From positions 744,001 through 808,000 of the forward strand of contig NZ_CP136600.1 of NCBI RefSeq assembly GCF_032911225.1: a stretch of DNA of 64,000 nt, read 5' to 3'. This DNA is from Thalassotalea fonticola (lineage in GTDB: Bacteria; Pseudomonadota; Gammaproteobacteria; Enterobacterales; Alteromonadaceae). The notes under the pieces are model-generated. The model searched no databases. It was given only the letters and a program-made list of their open reading frames with translations, and had not been told where the DNA came from. Positions 35,103 through 43,847 of this stretch are shown here, one piece after another. A program made the translations under genes and the position numbers. How positions within the stretch are numbered: position 1 is the first letter of the stretch; each line of letters begins with the position of its first letter.

Positions 35103-35888
35103 TTAAAAGTTATCTTTTAATGTTCTGATCATAGCAAAAACATCGACAGCAGATTGTAATTTTTGCTCACTTTTTTGTTGTGCAGTATTTATCACTTCTT
35201 CGCCGTTACTGCGTAAAAAAGGGTTTATCTGTTTTTCCAAGCCAATTGAGGTAGGGATAGTAGATATATTTTGCTCTCTTAGTGTTACTACTTTGTTAAA
35301 GTAGTGGTTCAGTTGACCATTGTTTGGCTCGATAGTTCGAGCAAAGTTTAAATTTGCTAAGGTGTACTCATGTGCGCAATAAGCTTTAGTTGAATCGGGC
35401 AGTGCTGCTAACTTAGATAACGAGTTGTGCATTTGCGCGGCAGTACCTTCAAATAAACGACCGCACCCCCCTGAAAATAATGTGTCTCCACAAAATAATA
35501 TATCATCACTGTAATATGCGATATGACCAGAAGTATGACCGGGAAGGTCAATAATAGAAAAGTTAAGGCTATTATCGAATAATGACACCCGATCACCTTC
35601 AACTAATTTAACATCAAGGTATTTAATGTTTTCAGAAGCGGGACCATAAATTGTTAATGGCCAGCCTTGTTGTTTAGCAAAATCAATAAGGGCAGGTAAG
35701 CCACCTACATGATCATGATGATGATGAGTGATCAATATAGAAGTTAATGTTAAATTATTTTTCTTTATAAATTCAATACATACGCTAGCATCGCCAGGAT
35801 CGACTAAACTACAGTTTGTACTTGCGTGGTTGGTGATACACCATATATAGTTATCTGAAAATGCATTAATTGCAGTAACTTGAGTCAT
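35103..35888 (-). CDS. gloB: Hydroxyacylglutathione hydrolase (glyoxalase II)
   Basis: A 261-residue metallo-beta-lactamase-fold enzyme that hydrolyses S-lactoylglutathione to lactate and glutathione, detoxifying methylglyoxal. The metal-binding motif is ITHHHHDHVGG (THxHxDH), followed by DLPGHTSGHIAYY, LFCGDTLFSGGCGRLFEG and YCAHEYTLANLNFA. The start is the ATG at 35888 (MTQVTAINAFSDNYIW), preferred over the one two codons upstream because of spacing to GGA. It is divergent from the methyltransferase gene, as in enterobacteria (gloB-yafS). Confidence 0.94.
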   Translation of the reverse strand: MTQVTAINAFSDNYIWCITNHASTNCSLVDPGDASVCIEFIKKNNLTLTSILITHHHHDHVGGLPALIDFAKQQGWPLTIYGPASENIKYLDVKLVEGDRVSLFDNSLNFSIIDLPGHTSGHIAYYSDDILFCGDTLFSGGCGRLFEGTAAQMHNSLSKLAALPDSTKAYCAHEYTLANLNFARTIEPNNGQLNHYFNKVVTLREQNISTIPTSIGLEKQINPFLRSNGEEVINTAQQKSEQKLQSAVDVFAMIRTLKDNF

Positions 35889-35987
35889 AATCATTCCATC
35901 TTGAACTTTAACTAAGTATAACTGGTGTTTAATGATATTAGAATTGTCTAGCTTGTATTTATCTCGTCATTAAGGATATTTATTTTA

Positions 35988-36767
35988 ATGAAACCGGCAT
36001 TAGCGTTTGACAGCCCGAAAAAACCAAAACAATGGCGTGATTTACCAAATGGCGAGTTAATTGTGCAATGTATTGAACAAAATTTAATGCCATGGTGGCC
36101 AAGGTTCTTTGGTTATCATTTGCTTAAACTGGGTATTTTAAGTGGTGCAGTAAATTCAGAACAATCGATGATTAAGCATCAGGTGATTGTTGGTGAAGCA
36201 AATGCTAATGCGCAAGTAGTAGCTGAAATAGATGACTTACCGTTTTTAGAACACAGTGTTGATGCATGCTTACTTACCCAGAGCCTGGAGTTTGCAGTCG
36301 ATCCACATCATATACTTAGAGAAGCCGACAGGGTACTGATCCCAAATGGTCATTTAATCATCTCCGGCTTTAATCCAATAAGCCTTGCCGGTTTAAATCA
36401 GTTGATTCCATTTCGGCGTCAAGAGCTACCCTGGCGAGGTCGATTCTTCACCCCTATGCGAGTCAAAGATTGGTTAAACCTTTTAGGTTATGAAGTAATT
36501 GAAGATAGGCGTTTTCTTTATTCAACCCTTCATTCAGTAATAAACCCGGAAAACTGGTGGCATAAACTTTGGCAAAAATTTGCCAAAAATTATCTGCCTT
36601 CCTTTGGTTCTGTGTATTTAATTATCGCCAAAAAGCGCGTTCACCCGCTAACGCCAATAAGACCTAAATGGCAAATAAGACCTAAATTTAACCCTGTTAA
36701 AGTCACCACGTTTGGTCCTAGTAACTTTAAACCGGATTCTTTTGAACCTAGCAAACCACGAGAATAA
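35988..36767 (+). CDS. SAM-dependent methyltransferase (YafS-like)
   Basis: A 259-residue class I methyltransferase of the Methyltransf_11 type. DLPFLEHSVDACLLTQSLEF and ADRVLIPNGHLIISGFNPIS are the usual post-II and post-III motifs. Motif I is not of the classic DxGxGxG form, as is typical of this family. WRGRFFTPMRVKDWLNLLGY follows, and the C-terminus is basic and Pro-rich. Divergent pairing with gloB is conserved in gammaproteobacteria. Substrate unknown. The kinase gene begins 10 bases after its stop, so the two are probably co-transcribed. Confidence 0.85.
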   Translation: MKPALAFDSPKKPKQWRDLPNGELIVQCIEQNLMPWWPRFFGYHLLKLGILSGAVNSEQSMIKHQVIVGEANANAQVVAEIDDLPFLEHSVDACLLTQSLEFAVDPHHILREADRVLIPNGHLIISGFNPISLAGLNQLIPFRRQELPWRGRFFTPMRVKDWLNLLGYEVIEDRRFLYSTLHSVINPENWWHKLWQKFAKNYLPSFGSVYLIIAKKRVHPLTPIRPKWQIRPKFNPVKVTTFGPSNFKPDSFEPSKPRE

Positions 36768-36777
36768 AATATAATTC

Positions 36778-38241
36778 ATGGAGCAGCAGTCGTTATTTCT
36801 TTGTTTAGATTTTGGCAGTCAATCGGTTAGAACCGCAATTATTAACAGTGCAGGCACGGTGATAGTTGCCGAGCAATTGTTAAATTCTAACTATTTAGAG
36901 CCAGAGCAAGGACAGGTTGAACAAACACCACAATGGTTTTATCAACAGTGTGCTATTTGTTGCCAAAATTTGCTAGAGCAAGCAAAAATTAAAGAAGTAG
37001 ACTTAACTGCGCTTTGTGGAATAGGGATCACCACTATGCGTAATACCATCATTAACCTAAATATTGACGGTGTGCCCCTGCGTAATGCTATTGTTTGGAG
37101 TGATAAACGTAAAGCGCGCATAACCCCTAAACTGCCTTGGTATTGGCGCTTTGTTTTTACCCTTGTCAGTATTATTAAACCAGTAAACAAAACCATTAAA
37201 GAACTACAGCAGAGCGCATTTATAAACTATATTGCTGAATATGAACCCAAGGTGTGGCAGCAGACTGAACATTTGTTATTGTTATCTGGTTATTTGCATT
37301 TTAAATTTACCAATAAATTAGTTGATAGCAGCGCCAATATCATTAGTCATCTACCTTTTGATTTTAAACATGGGCAATGGCGTAAAAGTAATTCCTGGCA
37401 ATTTAATGCCATAGCGGTCAAGCCAAACTGGCTACCTAAACTTGTCGTACCCGGAACTGAAATAGGGCAATTAAGCCAAGCTTGTCAACACGATTTTAAA
37501 TTACCCAAAACATTACCTGTAATTGCTATGGCAGCTGATAAAGCTTGTGAAATACTAGGTTCGGGCTGTTATAAGTCGGGACAATTACATATAAGCTTAG
37601 GAACTGCTGTTAGCATTACAATGCTAAGTAGAAAATTTAAAGGTCCTAAAGTTCTTTATCCTGCCTACCCATCATTAATAAATGGCTTGTATATTACCGA
37701 AGTAATGCTGCCTTTTGGGCTTTCCTTACTCACAGAGTTTATTAATAAAAATAAAGCACAGTTAGACTTTTTAAGTTTGAACAAAGTAAAGCACCATTGT
37801 GTTGAACAACTGATAGAAGTATATGTAGAGGCGAATAACATAAAAAGTGATGGGCTTGTGTTTGATATGGAGCGTATAACCGATGTTAAACATCTGTCGT
37901 TAGGCTTTATTGGCTTAGGCCAACATAGTGTATTTCAGCAATATGTTGCTATCATGGAAGCAATCACTTTAGGCATTAATCAATCAATATCGCGTTTGGT
38001 AAAACGAATGCAGCAATCGGTGAGTAGTGTAGTAGTGTCAGGTGGCGGTGCTAATTCTGATCGGCTTTTACAGGCCATTGCTAATAAATCTAAAATAACC
38101 GTGTTAAAATCAACCGCTATTGAGGCAGGTATTCTAGGGGTAGCAATTAAACTCGCATTAAGCCAAAACGTATATGGCAGCCATGAACAAGCGATAAACG
38201 CTATGCTCAAACCACCGATAACAATTAAGCCAAATAATTAG
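36778..38241 (+). CDS. FGGY-family carbohydrate kinase
   Basis: A 487-residue kinase of the xylulose/glycerol kinase superfamily. The N-terminal phosphate-1 motif is LCLDFGSQSVRTAIINSAG. GIGITTMRNTIINLN and NAIVWSDKRKA follow. In the C-terminal FGGY domain, HISLGTAVSITML and VVVSGGGANSDRLLQAIANK are the phosphate-2 and adenosine motifs. It phosphorylates a sugar or polyol with ATP; the substrate cannot be told. The gene follows the YafS-like methyltransferase by 10 bases, in the place where enterobacteria have rnhA/dnaQ on the other strand. No sugar transport genes are nearby. Confidence 0.85.
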   Translation: MEQQSLFLCLDFGSQSVRTAIINSAGTVIVAEQLLNSNYLEPEQGQVEQTPQWFYQQCAICCQNLLEQAKIKEVDLTALCGIGITTMRNTIINLNIDGVPLRNAIVWSDKRKARITPKLPWYWRFVFTLVSIIKPVNKTIKELQQSAFINYIAEYEPKVWQQTEHLLLLSGYLHFKFTNKLVDSSANIISHLPFDFKHGQWRKSNSWQFNAIAVKPNWLPKLVVPGTEIGQLSQACQHDFKLPKTLPVIAMAADKACEILGSGCYKSGQLHISLGTAVSITMLSRKFKGPKVLYPAYPSLINGLYITEVMLPFGLSLLTEFINKNKAQLDFLSLNKVKHHCVEQLIEVYVEANNIKSDGLVFDMERITDVKHLSLGFIGLGQHSVFQQYVAIMEAITLGINQSISRLVKRMQQSVSSVVVSGGGANSDRLLQAIANKSKITVLKSTAIEAGILGVAIKLALSQNVYGSHEQAINAMLKPPITIKPNN

Positions 38242-38321
38242 TATTTACCCACCTGAATTCAGGTTAACTACATTCAATGATAGAATTGAATGGATTTATC
38301 AAATTTAATAAAAGAAATATT

Positions 38322-39080
38322 ATGCAAAGACTCCAATTTCAACAATTACTTAACGATCTTCTGCAACCTGACAGGATCAAAGATTACTGTCCTAATGGTT
38401 TGCAAGTACAAGGTAATGACAAAATTTCTAAAATAATTACCGGGGTAACAGCTTCACAAGCTTTATTAGATGCAGCAGTAGCAAAAGGTGCTGATACCAT
38501 CATTGTTCATCATGGTTATTTTTGGAAAAATGAAGAGTATTGTTTAACGGGAATGAAATACAACCGTATTAAAACCTTGCTTGATAACAACATTAATTTG
38601 TTTGCTTATCATTTGCCGTTAGACATTCATGAAGAGCTGGGGAACAACGTTCAACTTGCCAAATTACTGAATATTAATGTTACTGGACCTTTAGAGTTAG
38701 GAAATCCCGTGTCGGTGAGTATTCAAGGAGAGTTGCAGCAAGAAACAACCGGTGAAGAATTAAATGCGTTGATTTCATCTAAATTGAATCGTCAGTCGTT
38801 GCATATTTCCGCAGGCTCTAATAAACCAATTAAAACAGTTGCTTGGTGTACAGGTGGTGGCCAAGGATATATAGAGTTAGCAGCGCAGCAGGGCATTGAT
38901 GCATTTATTACCGGTGAAGTATCTGAACAAACCACTCATGTTGCCAAGGAAATGGATATTCATTTTTTTGCTGCCGGACATCATGCTACTGAACGTTATG
39001 GCGCTAAGGCATTAGCTGAATATTTAGCGGCTAGTCATAATTTTGATGTAGAATTTGTCGATATCGACAATCCTGTTTAG
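38322..39080 (+). CDS. Nif3-like dinuclear metal-centre protein (YbgI family)
   Basis: A 252-residue cytoplasmic protein. The start is ATG 38322 (MQRLQFQQLLNDLLQPDRIK), agreeing with family length; 15 further codons upstream in frame look non-coding. Motifs: YCPNGLQVQG, IIVHHGYFWKNE (HHG metal ligands), AYHLPLDIHEELGNNVQLAK and, in the second half, AWCTGGGQGYIELAAQQGID, ITGEVSEQTTHVAKEMDIHF and GHHATERYGAKAL. These supply the two-metal site of the hexameric ring. Members are metal-dependent hydrolase-like or GTP cyclohydrolase I type 2; the real activity is uncertain. Stands alone. Confidence 0.93.
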   Translation: MQRLQFQQLLNDLLQPDRIKDYCPNGLQVQGNDKISKIITGVTASQALLDAAVAKGADTIIVHHGYFWKNEEYCLTGMKYNRIKTLLDNNINLFAYHLPLDIHEELGNNVQLAKLLNINVTGPLELGNPVSVSIQGELQQETTGEELNALISSKLNRQSLHISAGSNKPIKTVAWCTGGGQGYIELAAQQGIDAFITGEVSEQTTHVAKEMDIHFFAAGHHATERYGAKALAEYLAASHNFDVEFVDIDNPV

Positions 39081-39090
39081 GTTTAAATCT

Positions 39091-39125
39091 AGAAACGAGA
39101 AACGAGAAACGAGAAACGAGAAACG
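39091..39125. repeat. 7-bp tandem repeat (AGAAACG)5
   Basis: Five perfect copies of AGAAACG follow the Nif3-like gene. A two-copy version, TGAAACGAGAAACG, lies just after the lysC stop at about 46438-46453. Confidence 0.85.
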
Positions 39126-39232
39126 AAGAGCGATATTCCCCCTTAACTTGTGAAGTTCTACAGCTAGTGCATTTTAATCCACTGCTCTAGCTGGAGGGAT
39201 CAATATTTACAGTCTTGTCCTGCTTGCTCCCT

Positions 39233-40450
39233 TTATTTTGGTAATTTAGTGGAAAGCATTGCTGCTGTTGCGACAAATAGTGTTGAGATCCATAAACACA
39301 TTTGCAGGCCATAGTTTTGGTATACCCAACCTGATAATACCGTACCTAATAGTCTACCCATGGCATTGGCCATATAATAAAAACCCACATCCAGAGATAC
39401 CCCATCTTTGCTAGCAAAGCTTACAATTAAATAGCTGTGTAATGATGAGTTAATCGCAAATATAGCGCCGAATACTAAAAGGCCAGCTATAACTGCTATT
39501 TTGATTTGATAGTCAAAATGCAGTGCAACAGCAATAATCATCGGAATAATGGCTAAATAACAAGCCCACTTTAACGCAGTTTGACCGGAAGGAACTTTAC
39601 CTTGCTTTTTCCCGGTAAAATGTGGTGCTACTGATTGCACAACCCCATAACCAATGACCCAGCAAGCCATAAAACCGCCAACCCACCAGTGATCCCAGGC
39701 AAAAGTGACGGCTAGAAATACTGGCAAGGCGACAACAAACCAAACATCACGAGCACCAAATAAAAATAACCGCGCAGCTGAGAGAATATTGATCGCCGGA
39801 CTTTTAGAAAATAAGTCTTTAAATTTAGGTTTATTTTGCGCTTTACCTAGATCTTGTTTTAGTGCGTACAAACTAAATAACCAGACCAGGGTAAGCAGTA
39901 CCAGCATAATGACAATAGCACCGCGAAATTCAAACAAGGTCAATAACAAGCCACCTAAAAAGAAACCAACTCCTTTTAAGGTGTTTTTTGAACCGGTTAA
40001 AATGGCTACCCATTGATACAGCTTACTTTCTGCATCATCAGGTACCAATAGTTTAATCGAACTTTTGGCACTCATTTTGTTCAAATCTTTGGCAATACCT
40101 GATAAAGCTTGGGCCACCATAACATAAACGATAGTCAGTAATTCTGCCGGTACCGTAAGCATGAAAAGCGCAATTATCTGTATGCCCAAGCCAATATTCA
40201 TGGTTTTATTGAGACCAAGCCTAGCGCCGAGCCAGCCACCAATTAAGTTGGTGATCACGCCGAATATTTCATAAAACAAAAACAGCATGGCAATATTAAG
40301 CGGGCTGTACCCCAATTGATGAAAATACAACACCACCAACATGCGCAGGGCGCCATCGGTTAAAGTAAAAGCCCAGTAATTACCGGTAATAACCAAGTAC
40401 TGTTTTATTTGCGGTGAAATTTTGTCACATAGCTGACTGAAAGAGCGCAA
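39233..40450 (-). CDS. arsJ: ArsJ-type MFS exporter of arsenylated 3-phosphoglycerate
   Basis: A 405-residue major-facilitator protein with about eleven to twelve helices. QYLVITGNYWAFTLTDGALR, then MLVVLYFHQLGYSPLNIAML, NLIGGWLGARLGLNKTM and GIAKDLNKMSAKSSIK are the ArsJ pattern. ArsJ exports 1-arseno-3-phosphoglycerate made from arsenate by the partner GAPDH. The start is TTG 40450, eight bases behind AGGAA, which falls in the end of the GAPDH gene; no ATG occurs early enough. The gene order arsR-GAPDH-arsJ makes the assignment firm. Confidence 0.9.
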   Translation of the reverse strand: MRSFSQLCDKISPQIKQYLVITGNYWAFTLTDGALRMLVVLYFHQLGYSPLNIAMLFLFYEIFGVITNLIGGWLGARLGLNKTMNIGLGIQIIALFMLTVPAELLTIVYVMVAQALSGIAKDLNKMSAKSSIKLLVPDDAESKLYQWVAILTGSKNTLKGVGFFLGGLLLTLFEFRGAIVIMLVLLTLVWLFSLYALKQDLGKAQNKPKFKDLFSKSPAINILSAARLFLFGARDVWFVVALPVFLAVTFAWDHWWVGGFMACWVIGYGVVQSVAPHFTGKKQGKVPSGQTALKWACYLAIIPMIIAVALHFDYQIKIAVIAGLLVFGAIFAINSSLHSYLIVSFASKDGVSLDVGFYYMANAMGRLLGTVLSGWVYQNYGLQMCLWISTLFVATAAMLSTKLPK

Positions 40451-40455
40451 ATTAA

Positions 40456-41466
40456 TTATTCCTGATCTTGCATACCAACTATACGAGCTAATTCAGCGGT
40501 TCTATTTGCATAACCCCATTCATTGTCATACCAGACATAAAGCTTCACTTGAGTAGAGTTAACTACCATGGTTGAAAGTGCATCAATAATACTTGAGCGT
40601 GGATCTGTTTTATAATCGATTGATACTAAAGGACGTTCTTCAAAGCCCATAATACCGTTTAGCTCATTTTCTGCGGCAGCTTTAAATAAGTTGTTAACTT
40701 CTTCAACCGTAGTGCCTCGTTCTACTTCAAACACACAATCGGTAATAGAAGCATTTGCTAGCGGAACACGAATAGCATGCCCATTTAGCTTACCTGACAA
40801 TTCAGGAAAAATGTGGGTGATTGCGGTAGCTGAGCCGGTAGTTGTGGGAATTAAACTCATGCCACAAGCACGAGCACGGCGAAGATCTTTGTGGGGGGCA
40901 TCTAAAATTGTTTGGGTATTGGTAATGTCATGAATGGTGGTCATTGAACCGTGCTTAATACCGATTTTTTCATGTAGAACTTTTACTACTGGCGCTAAAC
41001 AATTAGTAGTACATGAAGCTGCGGTAACAATAGGGTGCAGCTCTTTTTCATAAAGATGCTCATTCACGCCTAATACGATATTTAGTACGCCATCTTCTTT
41101 CACCGGTGCGGTAACAACTACTCGTTTTACCCCTTGTTTTAAATATGGTTGTAATAAAGCTTTGGTTTTAATTTTACCGGATGCCTCTATTACAACATCA
41201 CAATCTGACCAGTTGGTATCTTCTATCGCACTGTTTTGAGAACATGTAATAGTATTTCCATTGATCAACATATTGTTGTCTTGATGGGTCGCTTCATGAT
41301 GCCAACGGCCGTGAACTGAGTCGAACGTCATTAAATGCGCAAGCGTTTTTGCATCTCCTGCTGGGTCATTAATGTGAACAATTTCAACTTCAGCCATATC
41401 AAATGCAGCGCGCATTGATAATCGGCCCATTCGGCCAAAACCATTAATACCAATTTTAATTGTCAT
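40456..41466 (-). CDS. Glyceraldehyde-3-phosphate dehydrogenase of the ArsJ pathway
   Basis: A 336-residue GAPDH. It starts [20 protein letters not shown], the NAD-binding motif, with the catalytic cysteine in [17 protein letters not shown] and the C-terminal [20 protein letters not shown]. Given its place between arsR and arsJ it should use arsenate in place of phosphate to form 1-arseno-3-phosphoglycerate, which ArsJ then exports. It is thus a dedicated arsenate-resistance copy, not the glycolytic housekeeping one. Five bases separate it from arsJ and 24 from the regulator. Confidence 0.93.
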   Translation of the reverse strand: MTIKIGINGFGRMGRLSMRAAFDMAEVEIVHINDPAGDAKTLAHLMTFDSVHGRWHHEATHQDNNMLINGNTITCSQNSAIEDTNWSDCDVVIEASGKIKTKALLQPYLKQGVKRVVVTAPVKEDGVLNIVLGVNEHLYEKELHPIVTAASCTTNCLAPVVKVLHEKIGIKHGSMTTIHDITNTQTILDAPHKDLRRARACGMSLIPTTTGSATAITHIFPELSGKLNGHAIRVPLANASITDCVFEVERGTTVEEVNNLFKAAAENELNGIMGFEERPLVSIDYKTDPRSSIIDALSTMVVNSTQVKLYVWYDNEWGYANRTAELARIVGMQDQE

Positions 41467-41490
41467 GTTATTTCCTAAATGTTTTTGAAG

Positions 41491-41838
41491 TTAATCACAG
41501 CAGCTTTTTAAGCGTTCGGGTCGATCGCCCATTGCAATTAAGTTGTTTAAATTAAGTTGTAAAAATTCTGAGTTAGCTGATGAGGTTTGATTGATAATTT
41601 GTTTTGCCCAATCCGGTAAGTGGGGATTTATTCGGTAATAAACCCATTGACTCTGTTTTCTGTCAACCAATATCCCAGACTTTTTAAGCTGGGCCAAATG
41701 GCGGGATATTTTAGGCTGACTATCTTCCAGAGCAACCATTAATTCGCATACACATAGCTCTTCTTCTAAGTTAATTAGCATCAAGCTTTTGATACGGGTT
41801 TCATCTGCAAGGCTCTTAAATAGTTGGGTAGGAGTCAT
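41491..41838 (-). CDS. arsR: ArsR-family metalloregulator
   Basis: A 115-residue winged-helix repressor. ATG 41838 gives MTPTQLFKSLADETRIKSLM; a GTG three codons upstream is an alternative. The metal-binding helix contains ELCVCELMVAL, the As(III)-sensing CVC motif. The recognition helix region is SQPKISRHLAQLKKSGILVD, then RKQSQWVYYRI. A further cysteine pair (KSCCD) ends the protein. It represses the arsR-GAPDH-arsJ operon until arsenite binds. It is first in the operon. Confidence 0.92.
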   Translation of the reverse strand: MTPTQLFKSLADETRIKSLMLINLEEELCVCELMVALEDSQPKISRHLAQLKKSGILVDRKQSQWVYYRINPHLPDWAKQIINQTSSANSEFLQLNLNNLIAMGDRPERLKSCCD

Positions 41839-41914
41839 TTTAATCACTCATCTTTAATATCTGAAAATCATTATATATGAAATTTCATATGTAGAAAGCA
41901 ATAAATAAAATTGT

Positions 41915-42454
41915 TTACATAAAAGCTTTAAAAGGCTCGTCAACTGGCGTGTTAGCCAAGTGGTTGGTGTAATTACTCATTATTTTTTGTGAGATCCCCA
42001 AAACTATCTCTAACAGTTGCTGTTTACCATAACCAGCGTCGAAAAAGTTCTCTAATTCAATTGTAGATAACTCGCCACGATTTCTAACCATAGCTAATGT
42101 CGTAATTCGCAAAGTCTCAAGTTTGTTATTATCTAATGGCGTGCTATTAAGCAACGAGGCTATTATCGCTTTATCAACTTCCATCATATGAGCAATCGCA
42201 GTATGGGCCGGAATACAATAATGACAATTATGCTCAATATTTATGGTTTGCCAAACAACAGTTAACTCTTCATTGTTAAAGGAAGTACTTTGAAACAAAT
42301 TATGGGCTTGCTGATAGCTGTTAAGTAATTGCGGACATTCGGCCATTACTGCATGTAAGTTTGGCAGCATACCAAATGATTTAATTGAATTTTCAAGTAG
42401 AGGCTTAGCATCAGTTGGTGCAGTATCAAGGCTATAAAGAGTAAACTTGAGCAT
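41915..42454 (-). CDS. AhpD/carboxymuconolactone-decarboxylase-like protein
   Basis: A 179-residue protein of the AhpD-like alkylhydroperoxidase family. ATG 42454 (MLKFTLYSLDTAPTDAKPLL) lies behind GGAGATTATT. The peroxidatic motif is EHNCHYCIPAHTAIAHMM (CxxC with His), and SFGMLPNLHAVMAECPQLL is the usual N-terminal part. Relatives reduce peroxides or act as thiol-based redox proteins. It lies upstream of arsR on the same strand and divergent from the cytochrome b561/YceI pair. That pairing suggests an oxidative-stress role rather than an arsenic one. Confidence 0.88.
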   Translation of the reverse strand: MLKFTLYSLDTAPTDAKPLLENSIKSFGMLPNLHAVMAECPQLLNSYQQAHNLFQSTSFNNEELTVVWQTINIEHNCHYCIPAHTAIAHMMEVDKAIIASLLNSTPLDNNKLETLRITTLAMVRNRGELSTIELENFFDAGYGKQQLLEIVLGISQKIMSNYTNHLANTPVDEPFKAFM

Positions 42455-42652
42455 AATAATCTCCAATAAACTAAGTGATAATTTAAGTTTAATAGATAAA
42501 CCTTATTAATGTTAACGAACATTAAATAAGCAATATTCCACAGAGCTAGTAACCATTCTAAAAAATAGAATGGTTACTGAAATTTTTTCCGCTTTTATTT
42601 AATTAAATGGAACGTACAATAGCGATAATTGAAAATTGAGATGTAAATATAA

Positions 42653-43195
42653 ATGACTAAACAAACAATTAATTCATACGGTTCAATCAGCAAACTTTTA
42701 CATTGGTTAAGTGCACTAACCATTATAGGGTTATTTGCTTTAGGATTTTGGATGGTTGAACTTACTTATTACAGCAGTTGGTATAAAACTGCGCCGCATT
42801 GGCATAAAAGTATTGGTATTATATTGCTATTTGCTACAGCGATAAGAATGGTTTACAAAGTAAAACAACCAAAAGTTTTAGCTATTGCGAATCATTCAAA
42901 GCTAGTAAAAAAAGCTTCATCATTGACTCATAAATTACTCTACTTGATGTTGATAGTATTAATGATCAGCGGCTACTTAATTTCTACAGCTGATGAAAGA
43001 GCAATAGATGTATTTAATTGGTTCTCAATACCTAGTTTAGGCGAACTGTTTAATAATCAAGAAGATATCTCTGGATTAATACATAAATATTTAGCCTATA
43101 GCTTAATAGCCTTGGTAGTTGTTCATGCCGGTGCTGCAATTAAACACCATGTTATCGATAAAGATGACACCTTAAAAAGAATGACCTCAAAATAA
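42653..43195 (+). CDS. Cytochrome b561 family protein
   Basis: A 180-residue inner-membrane di-haem cytochrome with four helices. SISKLLHWLSALTIIGLFAL supplies the first haem-ligand His; HWHKSIGIILLFATAIRMV, SLTHKLLYLMLIVLMISGYL and IHKYLAYSLIALVVVHAGAA supply the others. Such proteins pass electrons between quinol and acceptors, for example superoxide (CybB). The YceI gene begins 30 bases after its stop, a frequent pairing that suggests the two cooperate around a quinone-like lipid. Confidence 0.92.
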   Translation: MTKQTINSYGSISKLLHWLSALTIIGLFALGFWMVELTYYSSWYKTAPHWHKSIGIILLFATAIRMVYKVKQPKVLAIANHSKLVKKASSLTHKLLYLMLIVLMISGYLISTADERAIDVFNWFSIPSLGELFNNQEDISGLIHKYLAYSLIALVVVHAGAAIKHHVIDKDDTLKRMTSK

Positions 43196-43225
43196 ATTAA
43201 CTTGAAACACAGAATAGGAACACGA

Positions 43226-43786
43226 ATGAACAAATTATTAATATCTACAGCATTACTCGGTTTAGTTGCTGTTATGCCAGCAAAAGCTGCAGATTATGTT
43301 GTTGATTATCAAGGAGCGCATGCTTCTGTTAACTTTAAAGTAAAGCATTTAGGATATAGCTGGTTAACGGGCCGTTTTAACAAGTTTGAAGGCACATTTA
43401 GCTATGATGAAAGCAATATTGCTGCGTCAAAAGTAACCATTAAAATTGATACCGCATCAGTTGATTCTAACCATGCAGAGCGTGATAAACATTTAAAATC
43501 GGGTGATTTTTTAGATGTAAGTAAATTTTCTACTGCCACGTTTGAAAGTACGAAAGTTGCAGATAAGGGTAATGGCAAGTTGGCAATTACCGGTAACTTT
43601 ACTCTACAGGGTATAACCAAAGAGCTTGTTATCGATACAGTAAAAATTGGTGAAGGGGACGACCCATGGGGTGGTTACCGTTTAGGGTTTAGTGGCACAA
43701 CGTCGATCAAAATGAGTGATTTTGGTTATAAGTCAGATTTTGGTGAGATCTTATTTGACTTACACATTGAAGGCGTACGCCAGTAA
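43226..43786 (+). CDS. YceI-family periplasmic protein
   Basis: A 186-residue secreted lipocalin-like protein. The start is ATG 43226 behind ATAGGAACACGA, giving the signal peptide MNKLLISTALLGLVAVMPAK (cleavage near AKAADY). The mature protein has the family patterns: YVVDYQGAHASVNFKVKHLG, YSWLTGRFNKFEGTFSYDE, DSNHAERDKHLKSGDFLDVS and GNFTLQGITKELVIDT. YceI proteins bind polyprenyl/isoprenoid quinone-like lipids. It is in an operon with cytochrome b561 and ends at a long inverted repeat. Confidence 0.95.
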   Translation: MNKLLISTALLGLVAVMPAKAADYVVDYQGAHASVNFKVKHLGYSWLTGRFNKFEGTFSYDESNIAASKVTIKIDTASVDSNHAERDKHLKSGDFLDVSKFSTATFESTKVADKGNGKLAITGNFTLQGITKELVIDTVKIGEGDDPWGGYRLGFSGTTSIKMSDFGYKSDFGEILFDLHIEGVRQ

Positions 43787-43794
43787 AATTAATG

Positions 43795-43843
43795 AGGGTC
43801 AGAGTCAAGTTATTCACTAATAGAAAAACTTGACTCTGACCCT
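43795..43843. repeat. Perfect 17-bp inverted repeat between convergent genes
   Basis: AGGGTCAGAGTCAAGTT and its exact complement are separated by 15 bases, between the convergent yceI and ydcF-like genes. It could act as a bidirectional terminator. The GGGTCAGAGTCAAG word also recalls dispersed repeats linked to REP-associated transposases in marine gammaproteobacteria (from memory). Confidence 0.75.
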
Positions 43844-43847
43844 ACTT

